A stretch of 44,375 nucleotides of DNA from DASYQD01 sp036005845 (GTDB taxonomy: Bacteria; Acidobacteriota; Thermoanaerobaculia; Multivoradales; JAIOJS01). This document shows, in pieces, positions 34,976-43,724 of the stretch. Each line of letters begins with the position of its first letter. The first letter of the stretch is position 1. The notes beneath the pieces were generated by a model. That model was not told where the DNA came from. It ran no database searches and saw nothing but the letters and a program-made list of their open reading frames with translations. The position numbers and the translations under genes are program-made. The stretch spans positions 1 to 44,375 of the forward strand of contig DASYQD010000061.1 of the NCBI GenBank assembly GCA_036005845.1, read 5' to 3'.

Positions 34976-37900
34976 TCAGCCGGCAGGCTCGTTCGGCGCG
35001 CGGCGCCGCCGGCGCAGAGCACCGGCGGCGGCCACGTACCACGACGGCACGCCGTAGAGGGTGACCAGGGTCGACAGGCCGAGCCCGCCGATGACCGCCA
35101 GCGCCAGCGGCCGCTGCAGCTCGGCGCCGGCGCCGAGCCCGAGCGCCAGCGGCAGCAGCCCGAAGAGGGTGCACAGCGTCGTCATCAGGATCGGCCGCAG
35201 GCGCACCCGCGCCGCCTCCGCCACCGCCTCCTCGAGCGGCAAGCCGCCGTCGCGCAGCCGGTGCGCGTAGTCGAGCATGACGATGCCGTTCTTGACCACC
35301 AGGCCGATCAGCAGGATGAGCCCCATCGCCGAGGAGACGTTGAGCTCGGTGCCGGTGAGCAGCAGCAACAGCAGGGAGCCGGCGAGCGACAGCGGCGCCG
35401 CGAGCAGGATGAGGAGTGCCGGCAGCAGGGCGCGGAACTGGAAGACGAGCACCACCAGGACCAGCGCGGCGGCGGCGGCGAACACCGTCAGCAGCTCGCG
35501 AAAGGCCTGTCGCTGCGACTCGTACTGGCCGCCCACCTCGAGCGAGTAGCCGGCTGGCAACGTCACTTTGTCGAGCCGCGCGCGCAAGTCGGCCACCGCG
35601 CCGCCGAGGTCGCCGCTCTCGAGGCGCGCGGTCAAGAGCGCCATCTGCCGCAGGTTCTCGCGCGTCACCTCGCTCTGCCCTTCGGACAGCTCGGGGCGGC
35701 CGAGCGCCGCGAGCGGCGCCGCGCCGCCGGGGCCGCGGATCAGCGCCAGCGCCATCTGCTGCGGGTCGGCGCGCGCGGCGTCGGAAAAGCGCACGCGCAC
35801 CGGCACGCGGCGGTCGAGCAGCCGCAGGTCGGTGGCCACCTCGCCGAGGAAGGCGCCGGCGACCTGGCTCGCCACCTCGGCGGGCGTGAGCCCGAGACGC
35901 TCGGCGGCGGCGGGATCGACGTGCCAGGCGGTCTCGGGGCTGCCCATCTGCACGCCGACGACGTCGACGACGCCCGGCGTGCCGGCGAGGATCGGCTCGA
36001 CGCGCGCCGCGAGCGCCGCCAGCACGCGCTCGTCGTCGCCGAAGATCTTCACCTCGATCGGCGTCGGGTTCCCTTCGAGGTCGCCGATCATGTCCTGCAG
36101 GAGCTGCACGAATTCGATCTCGACGCCCGGCGCGGCTTGCAGCAACCGCGGGCGGAGGTCGGCGATGATCTCGTCGGCCGAGCGCGAGCGCCGTCTCCGC
36201 GGCTTCAACCGCACCAGGACGTCGCCGCTGTTCTGCGGCGTGGCGAAGAGGCCGAGCTCCGAGCCGGTGCGGCGCGAGAAGGCGGCGACGTCGTGGGTCT
36301 TGGCGAGCACCCGCTCGATGCCGCGCAGCAGCCGGTCGGTCTCCTCGAGCGCGGTGCCCGGCGGCGTCTGGTAGTCGACGACGAAGCCGCCTTCGTCCAT
36401 CGCCGGCAGGAAGCCTGACGGCACGACGCGGAAGAGCAGGTAGCCGAGGAGCGCCAGCGCGAAGGCGGCGGCCACCATCAGTCGCGGCCGGCGCAGCGCC
36501 GCGGCGAGCGAGCTCGCGTAGCGCGTCGCCAGGTGGCCGCCGGGAGCGCCGAGGCCCGCGGGCGAGTGCGCCGCGCGCCGGCGATGCAGCCAGCCGGTGG
36601 CGAGCGGGATGAGCGTCAGCGCCAGCACCAGCGAGATCAGCACCGCCGCCGACAGCGTCAGCGACAGCGAGCGGAAGAACTGCCCGACGACGCCCGACAG
36701 CAGGCCGAGCGGCACCAGCACCACGACCGTCGTCACCGTCGAGCCGACGACCGGCGCCACCAGCTCGGCGGTCGCCTCGTCGATCGCCGGCTCGACGGCG
36801 GCGCCGGTTTCCGCGCTCTGCCCCGATCCGCGCGCCAGCTTGCGGTGGATGTTCTCGACCACGACGACGGCGTCGTCGATGACGAGGCCGATCGCCACCG
36901 CCAGGCCGCCCATCGACATCAGGTTCACCGACTCGCCGAGCAGGCGCATGACGACGAAGGTGGCGAGCACGGTGAGCGGCAGCGTCAGCGCCGAGACCAG
37001 CGTCAGCCGCCAGTCGCGCAGGAAGAGCAGCAGCACGAGCGCGGCGAGGATGCCGCCCAAGACGATGGCGTCGCGCACGTTGGCGACCGCGCCGCCGACG
37101 AACTCGGCGAGGTCGTAGACCTTCGAGAGCCGCAGGCCGGCGGGCAGGCTGCGCGCCAGCCCGGCGAGCGCCGACTCGACTCCCGCCTTCACCGCCAGCA
37201 TGTCGGCTCCCGGCTGCTGCGAGACGCTGACGACGGCGGCATCGCGGCCATTGCCGACGATCAGGTGGTCGCGGTCGGGCGCGCCGGGGAAGACGGTGCC
37301 GAGGTCGCGCACGCGCAGCGTCGAGATGCCGCGCACGACGACCGGCGTCGCCGCGATGTCGGCCGCCGCCTTCCACAGCGACGACAGCAGCACCAGCCGC
37401 TGCCGCCGTCCGTTCTCGCTGTAGCGGGCGATCGGCTCGAGCACGTTGGCGTCGCGCAGCGCGGCGGCGACGTCGCCGACGGTGAGCCCGGCAGCCGCCA
37501 TGCGGCCGGGGTCGACCGCCACCTCGATCTCGCGCGTGTCGCTGGCCGCCACCTCCAACCGCCCGACGCCGGGCACCCGCGCCAGCGCCGGGCGGATGAC
37601 GTAGAAGGCGTAGTCGCGCAGGTCGGCATCGGGGAGCGCGCCGGTCAGGTTGAGGCTGAGCATCGGAAAGGTCTCGGGCAGCAGCCGCTCGACGTCCACC
37701 GCCGTCCCCGCGGGCAGCTCGCCGAGCGTCTCGGCGACGCGGTTCTGCACCTGCTGCAGCGCCTGCACCATGTCGGTGCCGGGCAGGAACTGCGCCGAGA
37801 TCTCGGTCGAGCCGCGCAAGGTGCGCGAGCGCACGCGGCGGATGCCGGGCACCTCCATCGTCACCTCTTCGAGCGGGCGGGTGACGGTGAGCGCCATCGC

Positions 37901-38071
37901 CTGCGGGGGCAGCGTGCCGCCGTGGGCGAGGACGAGGATGCGCGGGAACTCGAGCCGCGGATAGATGGCGCTCGGCAGCGCGGCGAAGCAGAGCGCGCCG
38001 GCCGCCGCCGCGAAGACGGTGAGCAGCACGACGGTGCCGGCGTGGCGGCGCACGCCGGGCAGGAAGCTCAC
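34976..38071 (-). CDS. RND efflux transporter permease (HAE-like)
   Basis: A 1031-residue RND inner-membrane pump with two homologous halves. Each half has one helix, a large periplasmic domain and five more helices. The motif GLAVAIGLVIDDAVVVVENIH in the first half carries the proton-relay Asp pair in TM4, and GLVVKNGIVMLDYAH in the second half carries the partner Lys. Other family blocks include GSTEISAQFLPGTDM, PSGFLPAMDEGGFVV and SGTELNVSSAMG-like stretches. It likely exports small molecules using the proton gradient. The GTG start overlaps the adaptor's TAG stop by 1 bp. The substrate is not predictable; drug or organic-compound export is more likely than metal export from the DD motif. 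Confidence 0.94.
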   Translation of the reverse strand: MSFLPGVRRHAGTVVLLTVFAAAAGALCFAALPSAIYPRLEFPRILVLAHGGTLPPQAMALTVTRPLEEVTMEVPGIRRVRSRTLRGSTEISAQFLPGTDMVQALQQVQNRVAETLGELPAGTAVDVERLLPETFPMLSLNLTGALPDADLRDYAFYVIRPALARVPGVGRLEVAASDTREIEVAVDPGRMAAAGLTVGDVAAALRDANVLEPIARYSENGRRQRLVLLSSLWKAAADIAATPVVVRGISTLRVRDLGTVFPGAPDRDHLIVGNGRDAAVVSVSQQPGADMLAVKAGVESALAGLARSLPAGLRLSKVYDLAEFVGGAVANVRDAIVLGGILAALVLLLFLRDWRLTLVSALTLPLTVLATFVVMRLLGESVNLMSMGGLAVAIGLVIDDAVVVVENIHRKLARGSGQSAETGAAVEPAIDEATAELVAPVVGSTVTTVVVLVPLGLLSGVVGQFFRSLSLTLSAAVLISLVLALTLIPLATGWLHRRRAAHSPAGLGAPGGHLATRYASSLAAALRRPRLMVAAAFALALLGYLLFRVVPSGFLPAMDEGGFVVDYQTPPGTALEETDRLLRGIERVLAKTHDVAAFSRRTGSELGLFATPQNSGDVLVRLKPRRRRSRSADEIIADLRPRLLQAAPGVEIEFVQLLQDMIGDLEGNPTPIEVKIFGDDERVLAALAARVEPILAGTPGVVDVVGVQMGSPETAWHVDPAAAERLGLTPAEVASQVAGAFLGEVATDLRLLDRRVPVRVRFSDAARADPQQMALALIRGPGGAAPLAALGRPELSEGQSEVTRENLRQMALLTARLESGDLGGAVADLRARLDKVTLPAGYSLEVGGQYESQRQAFRELLTVFAAAAALVLVVLVFQFRALLPALLILLAAPLSLAGSLLLLLLTGTELNVSSAMGLILLIGLVVKNGIVMLDYAHRLRDGGLPLEEAVAEAARVRLRPILMTTLCTLFGLLPLALGLGAGAELQRPLALAVIGGLGLSTLVTLYGVPSWYVAAAGALRRRRRAPNEPAG

Positions 38072-39207
38072 TACGCCGCACCCGCGCCGGGGGCAGCGGC
38101 GGCGTCACCGGCGCCGGCGGGGGCGATCGTCACCGCGGCGCCGTCGGGGAGACCGGTCTGGCCCTGCACGACGACGCGCTCGCCGGCGGTGATGCCGCGC
38201 CGCACCTCGACACGCGCGCCGTCCGCGACGCCGAGCTCCACCGCGCGGCGCTGCGCGTGGTTGTCGGCGGTGACGACGTAGACGAACGCCGCGGGCCCCT
38301 CCTGCACGATGGCAGCGGCAGGGACGAGCACGACGCCGCGGCGCTCGAGCGTCTCGACGGCGACCTCCACCGGCACGTTGGCGGGGAGCGCGGCGCCGGG
38401 CGCCAGCGCGATGCGCACCTTGCCGGTGCCGGTGGTGGGATCGGCGATCGCCGGACGGGCGACCACGGTGCCGCGCACGTCGACCGCCTGCCCCGGCGCG
38501 CGCACTGCCGCCGCCTGCCCGACGGCGATCGGCGCGAGATCGGCGAACGGCACCGCCGCGTCGACCTCCAGCCGCGCCGGATCGACGAAGCGCAGCACCG
38601 GATCGCCGGCACCGGCGTCGACGAGGTCGCCGACGTTGTGCAGCCGCGTCGTGACCACGCCGCCGAACGGCGCGCGCACCTCGGCGCGCGAGCCGACCGC
38701 GCTGGCGGCAGCTTGCGCGCTGGTCGCCGTCGCCACGTCCGCCTCGGCGTCGGCGACCTCGCGGCGCGCGTCCTCGACCTCCTTGCGCGCCGCGATGCCG
38801 CGGTCGAAGAGGCCGGAGAGGCGCTGCAGGCTGGCGCGCGCGGCGGCGAGCCGCGCCAGCCCGCGCTGGCGGTCGGCGCGGCGGGCGGCGGTATCGGCCT
38901 GCAGATCGGGGACGTCGAAGCGCACGAGGAGGTCGCCGCGCGCCACCTGGTCGCCTTCGGCGTGGGGCAGCGCGGCGATGCGGGCGCTCGCCGGCGCCAC
39001 CACCACCAGCTCGGCGCCGGGCGCGGGCACCACCTGGCCGGCCGCGCGCACGACGGCGCGCACGTCGCCGATGCGCGCCGCCTCGACCACCACCGGCACG
39101 GCGCCCGCGGTCTCGAGCTCCTCGTCCTCCGCGCGCTGGCAGCCTAGCGCGAGCAGCAGCGCCGCGGCGACGAGCGAATGCCGGCGGAGCGCGGTGGCGA
39201 CGCTCAC
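38071..39207 (-). CDS. RND efflux periplasmic adaptor (HlyD/MFP family)
   Basis: A 378-residue membrane-fusion lipoprotein. The lipobox ends ALGC (C23). A split biotinyl-lipoyl domain surrounds a coiled-coil hairpin (about residues 90-150, LARLAAARASLQRLSGLFDRG). A beta-barrel region and a C-terminal membrane-proximal domain follow (GRVVVQGQTGLPDG-type end). It bridges the inner-membrane pump and the TolC-like channel. The GTG at 39207 overlaps the stop of the outer-membrane gene (GTGA). The frame is open far upstream, but that part is only the complement of the TolC-like gene in another frame. The Ala/Gly-rich tail is low-complexity. Confidence 0.92.
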   Translation of the reverse strand: MSVATALRRHSLVAAALLLALGCQRAEDEELETAGAVPVVVEAARIGDVRAVVRAAGQVVPAPGAELVVVAPASARIAALPHAEGDQVARGDLLVRFDVPDLQADTAARRADRQRGLARLAAARASLQRLSGLFDRGIAARKEVEDARREVADAEADVATATSAQAAASAVGSRAEVRAPFGGVVTTRLHNVGDLVDAGAGDPVLRFVDPARLEVDAAVPFADLAPIAVGQAAAVRAPGQAVDVRGTVVARPAIADPTTGTGKVRIALAPGAALPANVPVEVAVETLERRGVVLVPAAAIVQEGPAAFVYVVTADNHAQRRAVELGVADGARVEVRRGITAGERVVVQGQTGLPDGAAVTIAPAGAGDAAAAPGAGAA

Positions 39208-40445
39208 GGCAGCGGCGCTCCCACCGCCTGCTCGAGGTCGGCGAGCGCCGCTTGGTAGTCGAGCCGCGCTTGCAGCGCCTTGGCGCGCGTCTCCGCCGCC
39301 GCCTGCAGCGACAGCGTCAGCGCTTCGAGGCCGCTCTGCCCCGAACGGTACGAGTCCTCGGCCATCCGCTCCACCTCCTCCGTCTTCGGCAGCACCTGCT
39401 CGCGATAGACCGCGTCGGTGCGCCGCGCCGACTCGGCGAGCGCCACCGCCCGCGCCAGCTCCCCTTCGATGCGCCGCTGCGCCGCCAGCAGCTCCGACTG
39501 CCGCTGCGCGAGGCGATATCGCTCGGCATCCACTTCGGCGCGGTAGTTGTGGAAGAGCGGCACCACGAAGGCGAGCCCGGCGCGCCAGCCCCACTCGAAC
39601 TCCGGCGGCGAGTCGTGCGTCGCGCTCGGCGTCACCGCCAGGTCCGGCACGCGCTGCGCCTGTGCCAGGGCGAGCGTCGCCTGCTGCTCGTCGACCTCCT
39701 GGCGCAGGCGCGCGATCTCCGCGCTCTCCGCCAGCGCGAGCTGGCGCAGTGCCGCGGCATCGGGAAGCGGCGGGCCTGCGCTCTCGTCGGCGAGCACGAT
39801 CGGCGCCTCCGCCGGCAGGCCGAGCAGCACGGCGAGCTCGGCGCGCGCGCCGGCAGTGGCGCCGCGCGCGGCGTCGGCGTCGACGGCGGCCTGCGCCAGC
39901 GCCAGCTCGGCCTGCACGAGGTCGAGCCGCGGCCGGTCGCCGGTCTCGAAGCGCGCCTGCGCCGCGTCGCGGATGCGGCCGGCGAGCTCGCGCTGGCGTT
40001 CCGTCAACACCACCTGCGCCTCCGCGCCGGCGAGCGCAACGTAGGCGCGCCGCGTCCGCAGCCGCACCTCCTGCTCGACGGTGGCGAGCTCGGCCGCCGC
40101 GACGCGCGCTCCCGCTTCGGCGATGCCGATGCGGCGCCCGCGCTTGCCGCCGGTCTCGAGCGTGAACGTGAGCCCCGCCGCGTCCCGCGGCGTCTCCTTC
40201 GCGCGTTCGAGGGCGAGCTCCGGGTTCGGACGCTGCGCGGCGACGCCGACGCCCGCCTGCGCCGCCGCCAGCGCCTGGCGCGCCGCCCCGACATCGGGGC
40301 CGGCGTCGAGCGCGATACGGATCGCCTCGCGCAGCGTGAGCGGCGTCGCCGGAGTCGCCTCTTCCACCGGCGCCGGCTGCTGCGGCCACGCAGGCGTGGC
40401 GAGCGCCGAGGAGGCCGCAACGGCCGCGAGCAGCAGCAGCCTCAT
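39204..40445 (-). CDS. TolC-family outer-membrane efflux protein
   Basis: A 413-residue outer-membrane factor with a signal peptide (MRLLLLAAVAASSALA). The repeated TolC-type helical pattern is visible: LTLREAIRIALDAGPDV, then AAAQAGVGVAAQRPNPEL, and in the second half QRQSELLAAQRRIEGELARAVALAE and YRSGQSGLEALTLSLQAAAE. It would form the trimeric exit duct of the pump. The ATG at 40445 is set by the signal peptide; the longer open frame to 41393 runs antisense to pstC. It is the first gene of the minus-strand unit, divergent from pstC. Confidence 0.92.
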   Translation of the reverse strand: MRLLLLAAVAASSALATPAWPQQPAPVEEATPATPLTLREAIRIALDAGPDVGAARQALAAAQAGVGVAAQRPNPELALERAKETPRDAAGLTFTLETGGKRGRRIGIAEAGARVAAAELATVEQEVRLRTRRAYVALAGAEAQVVLTERQRELAGRIRDAAQARFETGDRPRLDLVQAELALAQAAVDADAARGATAGARAELAVLLGLPAEAPIVLADESAGPPLPDAAALRQLALAESAEIARLRQEVDEQQATLALAQAQRVPDLAVTPSATHDSPPEFEWGWRAGLAFVVPLFHNYRAEVDAERYRLAQRQSELLAAQRRIEGELARAVALAESARRTDAVYREQVLPKTEEVERMAEDSYRSGQSGLEALTLSLQAAAETRAKALQARLDYQAALADLEQAVGAPLP

Positions 40446-40555
40446 CGCGACGAAGCTACAGCACGGGGCCGCGTCTGCACAGTGGCGGCACCGCTCCCCT
40501 CGCTTCCAACGTGCCGGCCGCACGCCCTCATCCCTTGGGGCCCGCGTCCACCGTC

Positions 40556-40601
40556 CCGTCACAGTGCCGTCACACCGGCGCCGGCATCGCGCCCCTAGGA
40601 T
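40556..40601 (+). promoter_or_regulatory. Pho-box-like repeat and -10 upstream of pstC
   Basis: CCGTCAC-agtg-CCGTCAC (40556-40573) is an exact 7-bp direct repeat with 11-bp period, as in PhoB boxes. A -10-like TAGGAT (40596-40601) lies 40 bp from the first unit and 13 bp before the pstC ATG. It is located in the divergent gap with the tolC-like gene. Confidence 0.6.
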
Positions 40602-40613
40602 CGCGGCACCGCG

Positions 40614-41990
40614 ATGACCGCCTTGGTGCTGCTCGCCGCGCTGCTCTTCCTCGCCGCCGCCGCGTACCAGGCCGGGCGGCGGCGGGCGCTCGCGGCGGTG
40701 GCGGGCGATCAGCGGCAGTTGCACTCGCTGCCGAGCTACTACGGCGTCTACGTGGCGCTCTGGTGCGCGCTGCCGGCGCTGCTCGTGCTGGCGTTGTGGG
40801 TGGCGCTGCAGGGACGGATCGTCGAGGCGGTCCTCGTCTCCGAGCTGCCGCCGCAGGCGCGCGAGCTGCCGCGCGAACGGCTGACCCTGCTCGTCAACGA
40901 GGTGCGCAACGCGGCTTCCGGCGCCGTCGCCGGAACGAGCCCGCTGGTGCGCACGGCCGCGGGCCGCTACCTCGAGCATCAGCGCACCGCGACGGCGGCG
41001 TTGGCGGTGGTGACGCTGGCGCTCGCCGTCGCCGGTGCCTCGCTGGCCTGGCGCCGCGTGCGGCCGCGGCTGCCGGCGATCACCGCCGTCGAGAAGATCG
41101 TCAAGGCGCTGCTTCTCGCCGGCTCGTGCGTCGCCGTGCTCACCACCGTTGGTATCGTGCTGTCGCTGCTGTTCGAGGCGCTGCGCTTCTTCCAGCGGGT
41201 TCCCGTCGCCGACTTTCTTTTCGGCCTCCACTGGAGCCCGCAGACGGCGCTGCGTGCCGACCAGGTGGGGAGCTCGGGCTCGTTCGGCGCCGTGCCGCTC
41301 TTCACCGGCACGCTGCTGATCAGCACCATCGCCATGGCGGTGTCGGTGCCGGTCGGGCTCTTCTCCGCCGTCTACCTCGCCGAATACGCCCACGCGCGCA
41401 CCCGCAACGCGCTCAAGCCGCTGCTCGAGATCCTCGCCGGAATCCCCACCGTCGTCTACGGCTTCTTCGCCGCGCTCACCGTGGCGCCGCTGCTGCGCCG
41501 CGCCGGCGAGACGTGCGGCCTGCCGGTGGCGTCGGAGAGCGCGCTCGCGGCGGGGCTGGTGATGGGCGTGATGATCATCCCCTTCGTCTCCTCGCTCTCC
41601 GACGACGTGCTCAGCGCCGTGCCGCGCGGGCTGCGCGAGGCGAGCTACGGCCTCGGGGCGACGAAGGCCGAGACCATCGTGCGCGTCGTGCTGCCTGCCG
41701 CGCTGCCCGGCGTCGTCGGCAGCGTCATGCTCGCCATCTCGCGCGCCATCGGCGAGACGATGATCGTGGTGATGGCGGCCGGTCTCACCGCCAACTTGAC
41801 GGCCAACCCGCTGGCGGCGGTGACGACGGTGACGGTGCAGATCGTCACCCTGCTCGTCGGCGATCAGGAGTTCGACAGCGCCAAGACGCTGGCCGCCTTT
41901 GCGCTGGGGCTGGTGCTCTTCCTGGTGACGCTCACTTTCAACGTCATCGCCCTCGGCGTGGTGCGCAAGTACCGCGAGCGCTATGAGTGA
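40614..41990 (+). CDS. pstC: Phosphate ABC transporter permease
   Basis: A 458-residue inner-membrane permease of the long PstC type. Two N-terminal helices and a periplasmic insert (about residues 1-200) precede the permease core. The core starts around DFLFGLHWSPQ and includes LLEILAGIPTVVYGFFAAL and the coupling-helix region EASYGLGATKAETIVRVVLP, where PstB would dock. SRAIGETMIVVMAAG follows, typical of PstC. It forms the membrane pore with PstA. The gene overlaps pstA by 8 bp. The start ATG is close behind the putative Pho box and -10, so the leader is very short. Confidence 0.95.
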   Translation: MTALVLLAALLFLAAAAYQAGRRRALAAVAGDQRQLHSLPSYYGVYVALWCALPALLVLALWVALQGRIVEAVLVSELPPQARELPRERLTLLVNEVRNAASGAVAGTSPLVRTAAGRYLEHQRTATAALAVVTLALAVAGASLAWRRVRPRLPAITAVEKIVKALLLAGSCVAVLTTVGIVLSLLFEALRFFQRVPVADFLFGLHWSPQTALRADQVGSSGSFGAVPLFTGTLLISTIAMAVSVPVGLFSAVYLAEYAHARTRNALKPLLEILAGIPTVVYGFFAALTVAPLLRRAGETCGLPVASESALAAGLVMGVMIIPFVSSLSDDVLSAVPRGLREASYGLGATKAETIVRVVLPAALPGVVGSVMLAISRAIGETMIVVMAAGLTANLTANPLAAVTTVTVQIVTLLVGDQEFDSAKTLAAFALGLVLFLVTLTFNVIALGVVRKYRERYE

Positions 41991-43323
41991 CGCGCCGACC
42001 GGTGGGCGCCGCGGCCGCGGCCACGCGCGGCATCCGCTGCTCGCCGACGATGCGGTGCGCGCGCGGCTCGAGCGCCGCAGGCGGCGCGATCGCCGCTTCC
42101 GCTTCTACTGCATCGGCGCCATCGCGCTGGCGCTCGCCTGTCTCGTCGTGCTCTTCGTCGACATCGCGCGCAAGGGCTGGAGCGGCTTCACCGTCACCAC
42201 CATCCGGCTGCCGATCTACTTCGATCCCGCGGTCATCAACCCGGCGGGGACGCTCGACGCCAAGGGTGGGCCCGACCCGCAGGCGCTGGCCACCGCCGAC
42301 TACGCGACGCTGTGGCGCGAGCCGCTCAAGGCGCGCTTCCCGGTCGACGGGCGCGAGCAGCGGCGGGCGCTCTACGGGTTGTTGGGCGAGGCGGCGACCT
42401 ACCGCTTGCGCGACCTGGTGATCGACGACCCGTCGCTCATCGGCAAGCGGCGCATGGTGTGGCTGCCGTCGTCGTCCGACGTCGACCAGGTCCACAAGGG
42501 CAAGGTGCCGCGACTGTCGGCGCAAGGCGGCCCGCTCGACGAGCAACAACTCGCCTGGCTCACCGAGTTGGAGAAGGGCGATCTGCGGCTGCAGTGGAAC
42601 GGCACCTTCTTCACCAGCGGCGACTCGCGCGACCCGCAACAGGCGGGCATTCTCGCCGCGCTGCTCGGCTCCTTCTACGCCATCCTCGTCTGCCTCGCCA
42701 TCTCCTTCCCGCTCGGCGTCGCGGCGGCGGTCTATCTCGAAGAGCTGGCGCCGAAGAACCGCCGCTGGCTCGACATGATCGAGGTCAACATCAACAACCT
42801 CGCGGCGGTGCCGTCGATCGTCTTCGGGTTGCTAGGGTTGGCGGTTTTCCTCAACATCTTCGGCCTGCCGCGCTCCTCGCCGCTCGCCGGCGGCATGATC
42901 CTCAGCCTGATGACGCTGCCGGTCACCATCATCGCCGGCCGCGCCGCGCTGCAGGCGGTGCCGCCGTCGATCCGCCAGGCCGCCTACGCGCTCGGCGCCA
43001 CGCCGCTGCAAGTCATCCAACACCATGTGCTGCCGATGGCAATGCCGGGCATCCTCACCGGCACCATCATCGGCCTCGCGCGCGCCGTCGGCGAGAGCGC
43101 GCCGCTGCTCATGGTCGGCATGGTCGCCTTCGTCGTCGACCCGCCCAAGACCCCGCTCGACCCCGCGAGCGCCCTGCCGGTGCAGGTCTACCTCTGGGCC
43201 GACAGCCCCGAGCGCGGCTTCGTCGAGAAGACATCCGCGGCGATCCTCGTGCTGCTCGCCTTCCTCATCGCCATGAACTCAGTGGCGGTCTACCTTCGAC
43301 GCCGGTGGGAGAGGCGACTGTAG
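41983..43323 (+). CDS. pstA: Phosphate ABC transporter permease with DUF3333-type N-terminus
   Basis: A 446-residue PstA of the long type. Residues 15-200 form a DUF3333-like region (VRARLERRRRRDRRFRFYCI, then a helix and a periplasmic stretch). The permease core follows at about 210-440 (LGSFYAILVCLAISFPLGVA, NLAAVPSIVFGLLGLAVF and coupling region QAAYALGATPLQVIQHHVLP). RAVGESAPLLMVG is the PstA-specific end. It pairs with PstC; the ATP-binding partner PstB is not found downstream, where it usually is. The next gene is a DUF433 gene 56 bp on. Confidence 0.95.
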   Translation: MSDAPTGGRRGRGHARHPLLADDAVRARLERRRRRDRRFRFYCIGAIALALACLVVLFVDIARKGWSGFTVTTIRLPIYFDPAVINPAGTLDAKGGPDPQALATADYATLWREPLKARFPVDGREQRRALYGLLGEAATYRLRDLVIDDPSLIGKRRMVWLPSSSDVDQVHKGKVPRLSAQGGPLDEQQLAWLTELEKGDLRLQWNGTFFTSGDSRDPQQAGILAALLGSFYAILVCLAISFPLGVAAAVYLEELAPKNRRWLDMIEVNINNLAAVPSIVFGLLGLAVFLNIFGLPRSSPLAGGMILSLMTLPVTIIAGRAALQAVPPSIRQAAYALGATPLQVIQHHVLPMAMPGILTGTIIGLARAVGESAPLLMVGMVAFVVDPPKTPLDPASALPVQVYLWADSPERGFVEKTSAAILVLLAFLIAMNSVAVYLRRRWERRL

Positions 43324-43379
43324 CTCGCGGGGTGTTGGCCGACGCTCTGTGCGAAGATTCTCGCCAGAGGCCTGAGTCG

Positions 43380-43583
43380 ATGCGCCATCGCCACGATCGC
43401 ATCACCACCGACCGCAACGTGATGCTCGGCAAGCCGGTGATCACCGGCACACGCATTCCTATCGAGCTCGTCCTGCGGAAGCTGGCGGAAGGCGCGACCG
43501 AAGCCGAGCTGCTCGACGGCTATCCGCGCCTCACCCGTGAGGATATCGCCGTGGCGCGCGACCTGGCCGCTAACCCCCGGTAG
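43380..43583 (+). CDS. DUF433 family small protein (antitoxin-like)
   Basis: A 67-residue DUF433 protein with the family signature RITTDRNVMLGKPVITGTRI, then IELVLRKLAEGATEAELLDGYPRLTREDI. DUF433 proteins are small winged-helix-like DNA-binding proteins, often the antitoxin of a DUF5615 PIN-like toxin. No such partner follows, so this copy is solitary. The ATG at 43380 fits the family N-terminus. It lies in the pstB position of a standard pst operon but has no link to phosphate transport that I can see. Confidence 0.82.
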   Translation: MRHRHDRITTDRNVMLGKPVITGTRIPIELVLRKLAEGATEAELLDGYPRLTREDIAVARDLAANPR

Positions 43584-43659
43584 TCCGAGTCGCAACTCAC
43601 CCTGGGACGGGCGCGCGCGCCGACGCGCTACCCTCTATCGGGCGGGCTTAGCCGCCTCC

Positions 43660-43691
43660 ACAACAGGGATGTTGTAAAACAGATTTGTTGT
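43660..43691 (+). promoter_or_regulatory. Inverted repeat and TGTTGT direct repeat before the ATPase gene
   Basis: ACAACA-ggga-TGTTGT (43660-43675) is a perfect 6-bp inverted repeat with 4-bp spacer. TGTTGT recurs at 43686-43691, 16 bp further on. A weak promoter, TTGTAA with TAGTGT 16 bp on, overlaps it. The region is visibly less GC-rich than its surroundings. An operator role is inferred. Confidence 0.4.
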
Positions 43692-43724
43692 GCTAGTGTC
43701 CCTCCAGCGAGCGAGGAGGGTAAG

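Noticed and set aside
39208..40389. An apparent N-terminal extension making the adaptor a 772-residue fusion
   Set aside because: The extra part is the TolC-like gene read in another frame. The GTGA overlap, signal and lipobox place the real start at 39207.
43641..43656. GGCGG/CCGCC hairpin as terminator of the DUF433 gene
   Set aside because: It has only 5 paired bases and no following T-run, so it is too weak to call.
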